Assembly: GCF_001418105.1 (NCBI RefSeq)
Contig: NZ_LIQI01000031.1
Span: 186,001-250,000, forward strand
Source of the DNA: Lacinutrix himadriensis
GTDB taxonomy: Bacteria > Bacteroidota > Bacteroidia > Flavobacteriales > Flavobacteriaceae
DNA length: 64,000 nt
Direction of reading: 5' to 3'
This document shows positions 27,450 through 36,227 of this stretch, in pieces (positions within the stretch are counted from its first letter, which is position 1; every line of letters begins with the position of its first letter). The notes under the pieces were generated by a model. That model saw only the letters and a program-made list of their open reading frames with translations, did not search any database and was not told where the DNA came from. The translations under genes were made by a program, and so were the position numbers.

Positions 27450-27884
27450 TTACTCTTCATTTTTTACCGTAAAAACAACTTCCTTTTTCTTAATAATAAG
27501 GGTTAGTTGTTTCATTGTAGATCTCTTTAGGTTCTCGACAGCCGATTTTTCGATCTCAAAATCAATCTTGGTAACATAAGCATCTAATGGTGTAGCTGGT
27601 TCCGATTCAAATTCTAACATATCTGAATTTAGCTCTAAGGTATAATCATTACCTTCAATGATAATTTTGGCACCTGCTTTTGTTTTGATTTTTAAGCGTC
27701 CAATTATAAAAGACTGTAAGTAATAATAACCACCAAGTTCGTTATATCCAACGTAAATTAAGTTGTTGTTAGAAATCCCTAAAGGTGCATCTTCACTAGA
27801 TTTCAAGATGGTTTCGATGTACTTATCATCTTCTAGTTTGTCTTCCTTTTGGTTACTTCCAAATAGCTTCGAAAAAACGCTCAT
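27450..27884 (-). CDS. Conserved-looking hypothetical protein, cytoplasmic
   Basis: 144 residues, no signal peptide or membrane segment. An acidic, lysine-rich N-terminus (SNQKEDKLEDDKYIE) is followed by alternating hydrophobic strands (YYYLQSFIIGRLKIKTKAGAKIII). A beta-rich fold seems likely. I do not recognise the family. It has its own promoter box upstream and faces recQ convergently. Confidence 0.65.
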   Translation of the reverse strand: MSVFSKLFGSNQKEDKLEDDKYIETILKSSEDAPLGISNNNLIYVGYNELGGYYYLQSFIIGRLKIKTKAGAKIIIEGNDYTLELNSDMLEFESEPATPLDAYVTKIDFEIEKSAVENLKRSTMKQLTLIIKKKEVVFTVKNEE

Positions 27885-27904
27885 ATAATTTATTAATTTG
27901 ATTT

Positions 27905-27912
27905 CAAAGCTA
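27905..27912 (-). promoter_or_regulatory. -7 box TAGCTTTG for the hypothetical gene at 27884
   Basis: TAGCTTTG on the minus strand matches TAnnTTTG, 20 bases before the ATG. No strong -33 element seen. Confidence 0.5.
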
Positions 27913-28186
27913 AGAAAATTTTAAGTGAATTTATAAAATAACGATGCATTTTGTGTGGAATCTTCAGAGTTTTGCTTTATAATTTTCAGTAATTACAGCC
28001 TTTATTAATTGTAAAAATCTGTATCAAAAATAAGGATACCTACCCTATATCATATTACTTCAAGTATTAGATGCTAATAGAAACGCATTTGCAATAACTC
28101 TATGGATTAGATGCTGTTAGAAGCATATTATTCCTGTCGTTATTCAAAAAATGTTATTCGTTATTCATAAATCTCAAATCATTCCC

Positions 28187-28194
28187 TATCTTTG
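28187..28194 (+). promoter_or_regulatory. -7 box TATCTTTG that fixes the PPIase start
   Basis: TATCTTTG matches TAnnTTTG and lies 22 bases before the ATG at 28217. It falls inside the longer open frame that begins at 28151, so transcripts from it cannot use the upstream ATG. Confidence 0.65.
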
Positions 28195-28216
28195 CACTTT
28201 ATTAAAAAACAATAAG

Positions 28217-29149
28217 ATGCAAGACGGATTATACGCAAAATTTAATACAACAAAAGGCGAAATATTAGTAGCTTTAGAATATCAAAAAACTCCAGGGACG
28301 GTAGGTAACTTTGTTGCTTTAGCAGAAGGAAACCTAGAAAACAATGTAAAAGCACAAGGGACTCCTTATTATGATGGTTTACAATTTCATAGAGTAATTC
28401 CAGATTTCATGATTCAAGGAGGTTGTCCTCAAGGAACAGGAACAGGAAATCCAGGATATAAATTTGCTGATGAGTTTCATGCCGATTTAAAACATGATAC
28501 TCCAGGAATCTTATCTATGGCAAACGCAGGACCAGGAACAAATGGTAGTCAGTTTTTTATCACACACATTGCAACACCTTGGTTAGATAATAATCATACT
28601 GTTTTTGGAAAAGTGGTAAGTGGACAAGATGTAGTAGATGCTATTGCACAAGGAGATGCTATTGAAACTTTAGAAATAGTAAGAGTAGGAGCAGAAGCAG
28701 AAGCTTTTAATGCTGTAGAAGCTTTTAGAACTTTTGAAGGATCTCGTGAAAAACTTTTAGCAGATGCAAAAGCAAAACAAGATGCTGCATTAGATGAATT
28801 AGCAGCAGGATTTACTAAAACCGAAAGTGGTTTACGTTACCAAATTTTACAAGAAGGTAGTGGTGCAAAAGCAGAAAAAGGAAAAACAGTTTCTGTACAT
28901 TATAAAGGACAATTAGCAGACGGAACCGTTTTTGATTCTTCTTACAAAAGAAAAGAGCCAATTGAGTTTCCATTAGGAGTAGGTCAAGTTATTTCTGGAT
29001 GGGATGAAGGTGTTCAACTTTTAAAAATTGGTGATAAAGCTCGTTTTGTAATTCCTAGCCATTTAGGTTATGGTAGCGCAGGAGCTGGAGGAGTAATTCC
29101 ACCAGATGCAACACTAATTTTTGATGTAGAGTTAATGGATGTGAAATAG
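28217..29149 (+). CDS. Cyclophilin-FKBP fusion peptidyl-prolyl isomerase
   Basis: 310 residues. An N-terminal cyclophilin domain (about 1-165) contains [13 protein letters not shown] and NGSQFFIT. A helical linker (about 170-200) leads to a C-terminal FKBP domain (about 215-310) with [28 protein letters not shown] and [16 protein letters not shown]. Key active-site residues are present in both domains. No signal peptide, so it acts in the cytoplasm. Fusions of these two unrelated PPIase families are known but uncommon. The open frame runs 22 codons further upstream, but a promoter box lies within it. Confidence 0.92.
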   Translation: MQDGLYAKFNTTKGEILVALEYQKTPGTVGNFVALAEGNLENNVKAQGTPYYDGLQFHRVIPDFMIQGGCPQGTGTGNPGYKFADEFHADLKHDTPGILSMANAGPGTNGSQFFITHIATPWLDNNHTVFGKVVSGQDVVDAIAQGDAIETLEIVRVGAEAEAFNAVEAFRTFEGSREKLLADAKAKQDAALDELAAGFTKTESGLRYQILQEGSGAKAEKGKTVSVHYKGQLADGTVFDSSYKRKEPIEFPLGVGQVISGWDEGVQLLKIGDKARFVIPSHLGYGSAGAGGVIPPDATLIFDVELMDVK

Positions 29150-29170
29150 AGTTCACTCAAAATAAATTTA

Positions 29171-29205
29171 AAAATCGCCTCATTTCAAATGAGGCGATTT
29201 TTTTT
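29171..29205 (+). terminator. Intrinsic terminator after the cyclophilin-FKBP gene
   Basis: Perfect 15-base arms around AATCGCCTCATTT with a one-base centre (so an effective loop of a few bases), then a run of eight T. It lies 21 bases after the stop. Confidence 0.92.
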
Positions 29206-29331
29206 GTTAAATAACACTCGATGAAATGTATTATTTTTCCTTCAATAAGAGGATATTTCGGTTGAAGTGCATAGAGCTGTTTTTTTTCAAATTAATGGCT
29301 TAAATTATTTTTTGTAAGGTCTTTAAATTCC

Positions 29332-29339
29332 TAACTTTG
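29332..29339 (+). promoter_or_regulatory. Promoter TTG-N17-TAACTTTG
   Basis: A -33 TTG at 29312-29314 and the -7 box TAACTTTG at 29332-29339 have the spacing expected for flavobacterial promoters. They lie 34 bases upstream of the ATG at 29374. Confidence 0.7.
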
Positions 29340-29373
29340 AACCGTAATTGTATTAATCCCAAATCTATACAGT

Positions 29374-29823
29374 ATGAAAAGTGTTAAAGAAACAGGCCTA
29401 TATTCCGAAGTTTTAAAAGAGCTAAATTATACTTTTGCAGATGTTTTTATCTTTGCAGGTTTTGTGATATCCGAAATTAAAGAAAATGTAAATTTTACAT
29501 TAGAAAACCATGGTAAAGTTATTATTGAAGATATTGCCAATTATTTAAATACGGGTACAAATGGTATGGATATTATTTATATTTCTAATAGAGTACATCC
29601 CTATACCATAATAGCAACAGATTGGTTGAAATTTTATAGAAATAGATATAGTTTAAAAGGATATTATGTGGTTTTAGGAGCGCATAAAAGTAGTATGATT
29701 AATACTGTTTTTGAAAATATGTTTTTAAATTCTAAGATAAAAAAGTTTATATCCTTACAAGATGCCGTGGGTAATGCAAAAGAAGAATTAGCAGATATGC
29801 CTTTAAGTGTTTCATCCAATTAA
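29374..29823 (+). CDS. Hypothetical protein, possibly SpoIIAA/STAS-like
   Basis: 149 residues, no signal peptide. Regular alternation of beta strands and helices (GKVIIEDIANYL, GMDIIYISNRVHPYTI, GYYVVLGAHKSS) recalls the SpoIIAA-like/STAS fold common in Bacteroidota. No catalytic motif. It has its own promoter and terminator, so it is a single-gene unit. The fold suggestion is by eye. Confidence 0.6.
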   Translation: MKSVKETGLYSEVLKELNYTFADVFIFAGFVISEIKENVNFTLENHGKVIIEDIANYLNTGTNGMDIIYISNRVHPYTIIATDWLKFYRNRYSLKGYYVVLGAHKSSMINTVFENMFLNSKIKKFISLQDAVGNAKEELADMPLSVSSN

Positions 29824-29890
29824 GAGGTTTAAAATGAATTTACATTATTAATGTATATGCCATAAATAGTAACAAATTGTAATAATAATC

Positions 29891-29919
29891 GTCTCATAAA
29901 TATAATGAGACTTTTTTTT
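29891..29919 (+). terminator. Intrinsic terminator
   Basis: GTCTCAT and ATGAGAC arms with a seven-base loop, then eight T. It lies 67 bases after the preceding stop and 31 bases before the next ATG. Confidence 0.85.
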
Positions 29920-29950
29920 GCTCTATATGTTATACTAAATCCATCAAAAA

Positions 29951-30655
29951 ATGAAAACTAAAATTGTAATATTCTCCTTCTTTCTAGCAATCATTACTAT
30001 AAGCTGTTCCAAAAATGTAAAATATACTCCTGAATTTATAAAGGAAACGTCTGGTAAATACTTGTATAACCAAGATGATGTAATTGAAGTGTTTTATGAA
30101 AATAATAAGCTGTTTTTAAAGTGGCGAGGAGCAGATAAAATAGAGCCAGTAATTATAGATGAAAACACTTTTTTTATAGTAGATCTATATAAAAAACTGC
30201 GTTTTGTAAAACATCTAGAAACAAACAAACAGTACTTGTCTATTGTAGCAGAAGATAATGAGAGCAATATTACCTACGATTATTTAAAAGTTACAGATAC
30301 TTTTAAAACACCAAGTATGTATTTAAAGAATGGCGATTATAAAAATGCGCTTGCTGGTTTTTTAGAAATTAAAAAACAAGATTCAACAAGTGTACTCATT
30401 AATGAAAGAGAATTTAATACGCTTGGCTATGCGTTGTTAAGAGATGAAGAATACCAAAATGCTATAGATGTGTTTCAAATGAATGTGGCATTAAATCCGG
30501 AAAGCGATAATGCTTACGACAGTTTAGCAGATGCCTATTTGCGCAGCGGAGACAGTTTGCAAGCCTTTAATAATTATAAAAAGGCATTAACATTTAATAA
30601 CCGAAATAAAACAGCTAATAGATTTGTTAAAGCCTATTCTGAAAAGAAAGAATAA
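29951..30655 (+). CDS. TPR-containing lipoprotein
   Basis: 234 residues. The lipoprotein signal ends in ITISC (Cys about 19). The middle (about 25-110) is beta-rich. Two tetratricopeptide repeats follow (about 155-225: YALLRDEEYQNAIDVFQMNVALNPES and the next helix pair DSLADAYLRSGDSLQAFNNYKKAL). It is probably anchored in the outer or inner membrane facing the periplasm and mediates protein contacts. No specific partner can be named. Confidence 0.75.
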   Translation: MKTKIVIFSFFLAIITISCSKNVKYTPEFIKETSGKYLYNQDDVIEVFYENNKLFLKWRGADKIEPVIIDENTFFIVDLYKKLRFVKHLETNKQYLSIVAEDNESNITYDYLKVTDTFKTPSMYLKNGDYKNALAGFLEIKKQDSTSVLINEREFNTLGYALLRDEEYQNAIDVFQMNVALNPESDNAYDSLADAYLRSGDSLQAFNNYKKALTFNNRNKTANRFVKAYSEKKE

Positions 30656-30711
30656 CGATTAAATTTTAGAATAATGACACTTCTTTTAATGTGCTTTTTC
30701 TATATTTAAGG

Positions 30712-31257
30712 ATGATACATTCAGACTTAGAAAAACTTAGATTTCCTATAGGACCATTTCATTGTCCAGAGTATATAAAAGCACAACATATTGAAGAATG
30801 GATTGCTGTATTAGAACATTTTCCTAATCGGTTAGAAAATCTGGTTGCTTCCTTAAATGATGAACAACTAGATACCGCATATCGATTGGAAGGTTGGACG
30901 ATTAGACAAGTAATACATCATCTTGCAGATAGTCATCATCATAGTTACATTCGTTTTAAATGGGCTTTAACGGAAGATAATCCGGTTATTAAATATTATT
31001 ACGAACAGCTTTGGGCAGAATTAGATGACGCTAAGAATGCGCCAATTGAAATGTCTATACTCCATTTAAAAGCAGTTCACTTAAAACTGGTGTATCTATT
31101 GAAAAATTTGACTGAAGCAGATTTAAACAAATGTTTTATTCATCCAGAACATAATGAAGAAGTGCCTTTAAAAAAGAATATAGGTATTTATGCTTGGCAT
31201 AGTAAGCATCATTTTGCACATGTTGAAAATGTAATGCAACAGAAAGGTTGGCTTTAG
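30712..31257 (+). CDS. DinB/YfiT-like putative metal-dependent thiol S-transferase
   Basis: 181 residues from the ATG at 30712; an upstream GTG at 30691 would add seven residues. The four-helix DinB_2 fold has His-rich metal ligand sites: HHLADSHHH near the middle and HSKHHFAH near the C-terminus. Overall it resembles the YfiT/BstA bacillithiol-transferase group, N-terminal RFPIGPFHCPE included. Bacillithiol is made by many Bacteroidota. Function by homology only. Confidence 0.75.
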   Translation: MIHSDLEKLRFPIGPFHCPEYIKAQHIEEWIAVLEHFPNRLENLVASLNDEQLDTAYRLEGWTIRQVIHHLADSHHHSYIRFKWALTEDNPVIKYYYEQLWAELDDAKNAPIEMSILHLKAVHLKLVYLLKNLTEADLNKCFIHPEHNEEVPLKKNIGIYAWHSKHHFAHVENVMQQKGWL

Positions 31258-31361
31258 GAAGTTGTATCTGTATGATTAGTAGCTTGTTGTTGGTTATGAT
31301 TTAAGGTAAATTATGTAACAAATATTTAATACATAATACTAATTATAAAAATCACAATAAC

Positions 31362-31544
31362 ATGAAAAAAATAACGAAAAGAAAAACATTAATTCTAATA
31401 TCTATTGGAATGTTTGTTATTGCGACTTCTCAAATACTTTCTCAATTTATGGGATTAACGGATTTGACGAAAGGCGCATTTATGGGAATTGGCATCGGAC
31501 TATTACTTACCCCTATGATTTTTGAAAAATTTAAGACTGCTTAA
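31362..31544 (+). CDS. Small membrane protein, 60 aa
   Basis: Sixty residues: a basic start MKKITKRKT, a hydrophobic span (about 10-28), a short polar loop and a second, glycine-rich span (about 37-55). Two-helix hairpin with no known family I can name. It stands alone between genes, with a clear ATG and normal codon use. Confidence 0.6.
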   Translation: MKKITKRKTLILISIGMFVIATSQILSQFMGLTDLTKGAFMGIGIGLLLTPMIFEKFKTA

Positions 31545-31596
31545 TAGCCTTTTATTTTAAGAATCTGTAACCAAATAAAACATCCTTATTGGGATT

Positions 31597-32232
31597 TTAT
31601 TCACACAAAAGATTATAATCCGCTACTAATTCCCTGATGTTTTCTAACTTGTATAAATCATTATCTAAATAAAGAACTATTTCGCTACAGTCTGAAAAAT
31701 ATTTTTTAGCATTTAAAATGAAATTATTAAAACTATTTGGATCCACTATTAATGTTGCTTTTTGTTCTTTATCTCTTATAATAAAGAATTGCGTATCATC
31801 ATAATATGTCGTAGTTGATGGAGAATAATGATTTTTTGATGGAGAGTTTTGATTTACATGAGGTGTGCTATAGCTGTTTAAAACAGTTCTTGTATATAAA
31901 TTTGCTTTTCCGCGAACAGCGAGTTCCATTAGAACGGATTTATTCTTTTTTATAGGAATATATTTATAATGTACTGTTGCAAAATATGCATCTCCAAAAA
32001 TCACTTCATCAACGCTTTCACTTCCGTATTTTTTAGTAGTTCCTTTTTTGTTTTTTTTATATTTAAATTCGGTGCTTCCAATCGATATTAATCCTCCAGA
32101 GTGTTTTGGGAATTTCACCAAACCTCTAAGGGATTCACCATTTTTTAATATGACTTTTGCGGGTGTCCATTCATATTGTGCATGAACGGAAGAAAAGAAA
32201 AGTACAGCAAGTAGTATTAGAATGTTTTTCAA
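31597..32232 (-). CDS. Exported hypothetical protein
   Basis: 211 residues with a signal peptide (about 1-18, ending VHAQ). The mature part starts with a beta-rich region containing KVILKNGESLRGLVKFP, a pattern seen in many flavobacterial periplasmic proteins of unknown role. A Ser/Tyr-rich low-complexity stretch (about 120-145) follows. It lies two bases downstream of the phosphotransferase gene, so they are cotranscribed. Confidence 0.65.
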   Translation of the reverse strand: MKNILILLAVLFFSSVHAQYEWTPAKVILKNGESLRGLVKFPKHSGGLISIGSTEFKYKKNKKGTTKKYGSESVDEVIFGDAYFATVHYKYIPIKKNKSVLMELAVRGKANLYTRTVLNSYSTPHVNQNSPSKNHYSPSTTTYYDDTQFFIIRDKEQKATLIVDPNSFNNFILNAKKYFSDCSEIVLYLDNDLYKLENIRELVADYNLLCE

Positions 32233-32234
32233 GG

Positions 32235-33224
32235 TTATTGGTTGTTTTTCGTTTTATAATAATCCATCCAAACTCGTATTCTACCTACAAACATTTTAAG
32301 ATAGTTTTCGCTTAAAAATATATTAGACCAATCAAATCGTTGTGCTTGTACGCCTAAATAGAAAATAAATATAGAGGCTCCAGCATCTGGTATTAAAGCC
32401 ATTTCTTTATCCGATAATTCGCGTTGGTTTCTATATCCCTTTAAAAAACGGGCTACTTTTTGCTCGTATATATCTTTGTTGGCTTCAATAAAAAATAATT
32501 GTTTGCAAAAATAGCCAACATCTAGAATGAATAAACCGTTTCCACAATTATCAAAGTCGAAAATAGTAATCTCACTTTCGTTTTTGACACTTAAATTATC
32601 GTACCAAATATCGAGATGCACAATTCCTGTTTGGTTTTCTTGTGCTTCAAACTGCTCAAAGTTTGTGGTAATGGTTTTGCCTACTTCTTTAATCCATTGC
32701 ATTTCTTTTAAATCTTCAGCAAAAAAGGCGTTCAAATAATTGTAGGATTGCTCTACAAGCACTTTGGCAGTATAATCCACACGATCCATTTTTTTATTCG
32801 CGGTAACGTTATGCACTTTTGCCATAAGTTCACCTATAGCAAAACAGGTGTCGTTATTCATAAATCGCATTTTCTCGCCTTCTGCAAAAGTGAAAAGTAC
32901 TGCATAGCGTTTTCCTTCTGGAGCATTAATTACGTGAATTAATTTTCCGTTGGTATCTGCAACAGGAGAAGATACAGAAAGGTTATTGTCTTTAAGTAAC
33001 GTAAGTAGTTTTAGTTCTTCTTCAATTTCTGTTTTAGTTCGCCAGTTATAACAATATACTCGAACGGCATATTTTGTGGTTGCGTTAGATAAAAAATAAG
33101 TGTGGTTTATCCCTGTTCTGAATAGTTTACATTCAAAATCTGGTGTTAAATTGTATTTTTCAATGATAAAATTACCCAACTCTTTTTCAGAAAGGGTAGA
33201 AGTGGTTACCGGAAAAGTATGCAT
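32235..33224 (-). CDS. Aminoglycoside phosphotransferase/homoserine kinase-type kinase
   Basis: 329 residues with a protein-kinase-like APH fold. The catalytic loop IVHLDIWYDNL (HxDxxxxN) and the metal-binding DFD in TIFDFDNCGNG are intact. The N-lobe has the glycine-poor nucleotide region usual for this family. It phosphorylates a small molecule; candidates in this group include homoserine, choline and sugars, and resistance to aminoglycosides is not implied. It sits between oxyR and a secreted hypothetical protein on the same strand. Confidence 0.75.
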   Translation of the reverse strand: MHTFPVTTSTLSEKELGNFIIEKYNLTPDFECKLFRTGINHTYFLSNATTKYAVRVYCYNWRTKTEIEEELKLLTLLKDNNLSVSSPVADTNGKLIHVINAPEGKRYAVLFTFAEGEKMRFMNNDTCFAIGELMAKVHNVTANKKMDRVDYTAKVLVEQSYNYLNAFFAEDLKEMQWIKEVGKTITTNFEQFEAQENQTGIVHLDIWYDNLSVKNESEITIFDFDNCGNGLFILDVGYFCKQLFFIEANKDIYEQKVARFLKGYRNQRELSDKEMALIPDAGASIFIFYLGVQAQRFDWSNIFLSENYLKMFVGRIRVWMDYYKTKNNQ

Positions 33225-33247
33225 TGTAAAGCCTTAATTTTTGGCGA

Positions 33248-34189
33248 TTATTTTTTAGGTAAAGGACTAATGATTTCTACATTTTGAAATGCAATTGCTC
33301 CTCTAATAATTCCTGCAATAACATCTTGTAACGCTTCAATGATTTGCATTTTAAGTTCGCTTTTATGGTATATCATACTTACTTCTCTTGCTGGAGAAGG
33401 ATCATTAAAATAGTGTATGTTTTCTTTAGCCTTGTCTTGCATGTCTAAAGTGTGTAAATATGGTAATAAGGTCATGCCTAGTCCTTCGTTAGATAGCTTT
33501 ATAAGGGTTTCTATGCTTCCGCTTTCTAATTGAAAATGGTCTTCTTTACGATCCTTAAACGTTTTACATAAATTAATGACACCATCTCTAAAACAATGTC
33601 CGTCTTCTAGTAAAAGCATGTCGTCGATCTCTAAATCGGAAGTACTAATTTTCTTTTTGGTGTGTAATCGGTGGCTTTGTGGAATGTATCCTACAAAAGG
33701 TTCAAAATAAAGAACACGTTCTTTTATGTTTTCGTTTAGTAAAGGTGTTGCAGCAATTGCAGCATCTAAATGTCCTTCGTTAATTCTATAAATAATTTCT
33801 TCGGTAGTAAGCTCTTCAATAATAAGCTTCACTTTTGGATATTTTTTTATAAACGTTTTTAAAAACATAGGAAGCAGTGTTGGCATGATAGTAGGTATAA
33901 TTCCTAATCTAAATTCGCCTCCAATAAATCCTTTTTGTTGGTCTACAATATCTTTAATTCTATACGATTCGTTAACGATGTTTTTTGCTTGGTTTACAAT
34001 CTTTCTACCAACGTTTGTAAGTTCTATAGGTTTTTTACTTCTATCAAAAATTAGAATATCTAATTCGCTTTCTAGCTTTTGTATTTGCATACTTAATGTA
34101 GGTTGTGTAACGAAACATTTTTCAGCAGCTTTGGTGAAATTCTGATTTTCGGCTACAGCCAAAACGTAGTATAATTGTGTAATTGTCAT
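33248..34189 (-). CDS. oxyR: Hydrogen-peroxide sensing LysR-type regulator OxyR
   Basis: 313 residues. An N-terminal winged helix (1-60) with the LysR signature is followed by a substrate-binding domain (about 92-300). GHCFRDGVINLC places Cys199 and Cys208 exactly at the redox positions used by E. coli OxyR, which form the peroxide-induced disulfide. It is divergent from dps, a classic OxyR target, 104 bases away. Three other genes downstream on the same strand may be cotranscribed. Confidence 0.92.
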   Translation of the reverse strand: MTITQLYYVLAVAENQNFTKAAEKCFVTQPTLSMQIQKLESELDILIFDRSKKPIELTNVGRKIVNQAKNIVNESYRIKDIVDQQKGFIGGEFRLGIIPTIMPTLLPMFLKTFIKKYPKVKLIIEELTTEEIIYRINEGHLDAAIAATPLLNENIKERVLYFEPFVGYIPQSHRLHTKKKISTSDLEIDDMLLLEDGHCFRDGVINLCKTFKDRKEDHFQLESGSIETLIKLSNEGLGMTLLPYLHTLDMQDKAKENIHYFNDPSPAREVSMIYHKSELKMQIIEALQDVIAGIIRGAIAFQNVEIISPLPKK

Positions 34190-34261
34190 CTATATCAATT
34201 TAGACTATAAAAATATAAAAACTATCAATAAAACTTATACTGAAAACTATTAATTATTGAA

Positions 34262-34269
34262 TAAATTTG
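34262..34269 (+). promoter_or_regulatory. -7 box TAAATTTG for dps
   Basis: TAAATTTG fits TAnnTTTG and lies 24 bases before the dps ATG. The oxyR-dps intergenic region also contains four CTAT tetramers (34190, 34205, 34222, 34247) and TATCAATA facing TATTGA. This is a possible operator, but spacing does not match the E. coli OxyR site. Confidence 0.55.
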
Positions 34270-34293
34270 TAGAACAAAATAAAAGCAAGAATT

Positions 34294-34773
34294 ATGACAC
34301 TAAATAGTATAGGATTAGACTCAAAAATCACAAAAGAATTAGCACAAGATTTAAATGGTTTGTTAGCTAATTTTCAAACGTATTATCAAAATTTAAGAGG
34401 TATACATTGGAACATTAAAGGACGCGGATTTTTTGATCTTCATGTAAAGTTTGAAGAATTATATACAGACGCGAATATGAAGGTAGATTTAATTGCAGAA
34501 CGTATTTTGACTTTAGGGGAAACACCGTTGCATACTTTTGAAGATTATAGCAAGCATGCTAAAGTTCCTGTTGGAAAAAATATATCTCAAGATACAAAAG
34601 CAGTACAATTAATTGTAGATTCTTTGTCTGCATTGTTACAAATAGAGCGTGCTATTTTAGATAAAGCAGGTGATGCTAATGATGAAGGAACAAACGCTAT
34701 GATGGGGGATTTTATTGCAGAACAAGAAAAAACAGTATGGATGATGAAAGCTTGGTTGAATGAAACCGTCTAA
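34294..34773 (+). CDS. dps: Dps ferritin-like DNA-protection protein
   Basis: 159 residues, four-helix bundle. Ferroxidase ligands His38, His50, Asp65 and Glu69 show the intersubunit Dps spacing. Dps dodecamers store iron, consume peroxide and shield DNA. Divergent from oxyR, which probably controls it. A strong terminator follows. Confidence 0.93.
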   Translation: MTLNSIGLDSKITKELAQDLNGLLANFQTYYQNLRGIHWNIKGRGFFDLHVKFEELYTDANMKVDLIAERILTLGETPLHTFEDYSKHAKVPVGKNISQDTKAVQLIVDSLSALLQIERAILDKAGDANDEGTNAMMGDFIAEQEKTVWMMKAWLNETV

Positions 34774-34814
34774 GTAAATGTTATTCCCTAAATAACGGAT
34801 TGATGGTTAGTGAT

Positions 34815-34850
34815 AAAGCCACGAGAACTTTGTGTTTCGTGGCTTTTTTT
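34815..34850 (+). terminator. Intrinsic terminator after dps
   Basis: AAAGCCACGA pairs with TCGTGGCTTT and is followed by a run of T. It lies 41 bases after the dps stop; the converging DUF2141 gene ends just beyond. Confidence 0.9.
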
Positions 34851-34865
34851 TGCTTTTTAGAAGTA

Positions 34866-35333
34866 TTAAATACGAATCGTAATATTTAAATCTTCGTTTT
34901 CTTTTACAATAAGTTTTGCAAGATCAAAAGTTGGTGGTCCGTAAAGAATAGGGTTGTTAGACATGCCGTAGTTTTCTTTAGGCATTCCGTTTAGTTCAAA
35001 GTCCATTTTTTTATTATCATTTTCATCGTGCACACACATAATAGCATAGGCACCTGGAAGTATATTTTTGTAGGTAACAATTACCGTGTTTCCAACAATG
35101 GTGGTTGCTGCTGTTTGAACTCCTTCTTTTCCTTTCATAAAAGTAGTTTCATCATGTAAGCTTGCTAATATTTTTCCGTTTGTGTTTCTAATATTTTCCA
35201 CGGTAACGGTAATGGTGTTTCCTGTAGTTTCGTTTTGTGCTTGACTACTTAAAGTAGATGCAATAAATAATGCTATTAGTACTATAGATTTACTTGCCGA
35301 TGTTAATTTGTTATTTTTCATTAAGAAGTTCAT
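34866..35333 (-). CDS. DUF2141 domain exported protein
   Basis: 155 residues (151 if the second ATG at 35321 is used). Signal peptide ends SSQAQ. The mature domain (about 40-155) reads TVTVENIRNTNGKILASLHD and MCVHDENDNKKMDFELNGMPKENYGMSNN, the hallmark of DUF2141. Function unknown. It is monocistronic and convergent with dps. Confidence 0.85.
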   Translation of the reverse strand: MNFLMKNNKLTSASKSIVLIALFIASTLSSQAQNETTGNTITVTVENIRNTNGKILASLHDETTFMKGKEGVQTAATTIVGNTVIVTYKNILPGAYAIMCVHDENDNKKMDFELNGMPKENYGMSNNPILYGPPTFDLAKLIVKENEDLNITIRI

Positions 35334-35491
35334 GGTGTATGTTTTATTGGTTACTATGTAAAGGTGCTGTAAATAGAAAGGGTTTCTAAAAAAGGTTTAC
35401 CGAGGTGTAGATTAATACTGATGAATTGTATTTTAAAAGTTAAATGCCATAAATTGCAGCGTTTAAAAATTAAAATTTTCAAAATAGTTTT

Positions 35492-36109
35492 ATGTTTTAT
35501 ATCATCGATATTTTAGGAACCATTGCTTTTGCAATTTCTGGGGTTTTAATCGCTATGAATAAAAGGATGGACCCTTTTGGTATTCTTATTATTGCATTTG
35601 TAACTGCAGTAGGAGGAGGAACTTTACGTGATATTCTTATTGGGCAAACACCAGTTGCTTGGATGACAGATATGACCTTTACCTATGTGATATTAATCAC
35701 TACAATTTTGACGATACTCTTTAGAAGTAAGATTAATTACTTAAGAACATCGTTGTTTTTATTTGATACTATTGGTATTGGTTTATATACCGTTGTTGGA
35801 ATAGAAAAAGGACTTTCTGCAGGATTGCATCCTATAATTTGTATTGCACTTGGTACTATTTCTGCATGTTTTGGAGGAGTTATACGAGATATCTTATGTA
35901 ATGAAATTCCTGTAATTTTTAGAAAAGAGATTTATGCCACGGCTTGTATTCTTGGAGGACTTACTTATTTTTTAATACGAAAATTTCCAATAGAGAATGA
36001 TTTTGTTTTTGTTATCGCAGGAGTAGTTGTTATGATAGTAAGGCTAATTGCGGTTAAATTTAAAATTAGTTTGCCTAATTTATATAAGAAGCAGTCGGAA
36101 GGTATCTAG
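35492..36109 (+). CDS. TRIC-type cation channel family protein (UPF0126)
   Basis: 205 residues with seven predicted membrane segments made of two similar halves. Each half has the glycine-rich, positively charged signature (VGGGTLRDILIG in the first, FGGVIRDILCNE in the second). The fold is that of trimeric intracellular cation channels, prokaryotic members of which conduct K+ or Na+. Physiological role here unknown. Confidence 0.85.
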   Translation: MFYIIDILGTIAFAISGVLIAMNKRMDPFGILIIAFVTAVGGGTLRDILIGQTPVAWMTDMTFTYVILITTILTILFRSKINYLRTSLFLFDTIGIGLYTVVGIEKGLSAGLHPIICIALGTISACFGGVIRDILCNEIPVIFRKEIYATACILGGLTYFLIRKFPIENDFVFVIAGVVVMIVRLIAVKFKISLPNLYKKQSEGI

Positions 36110-36161
36110 AAATAGAGCCTGTATTCGTTTCTCTCTTTAGTTAAAACGAAGTGATTTCCTT

Positions 36162-36204
36162 TAAAAATAAAAATTCGGAGCGTTGCATAAAACAAACTCC
36201 GAAT
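36162..36204 (-). terminator. Intrinsic terminator of the M3 peptidase gene
   Basis: ATTCGGAG and CTCCGAAT arms at 36173-36180 and 36197-36204 are followed on the minus strand by TTTTTATTTTTAAA. It lies 24 bases after the stop. Confidence 0.75.
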
Positions 36205-36227
36205 CTTACTTATTTATGTGCCTTCTT

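Larger units (their letters stand above)
27885..28216. other. Intergenic region with divergent promoters
   Basis: These 332 bases separate the hypothetical minus-strand gene from the PPIase start at 28217. They contain the minus-strand -7 box at 27905-27912 and the plus-strand box at 28187-28194. Between them I see only AT-rich sequence with imperfect ATTAGATGCT repeats (about 28067-28113). No other gene is visible. Confidence 0.6.

Noticed and set aside
27392-27457. Large hairpin AAGAGTAAT...ATTACTCTT as a riboswitch
   Set aside because: It overlaps the end of the minus-strand hypothetical gene after recQ. A convergent terminator or chance pairing is simpler, and no conserved aptamer pattern is visible.
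32235-33224. Aminoglycoside resistance gene
   Set aside because: The kinase fold is shared by many small-molecule kinases. Chromosomal context with oxyR and a secreted protein gives no support for resistance.
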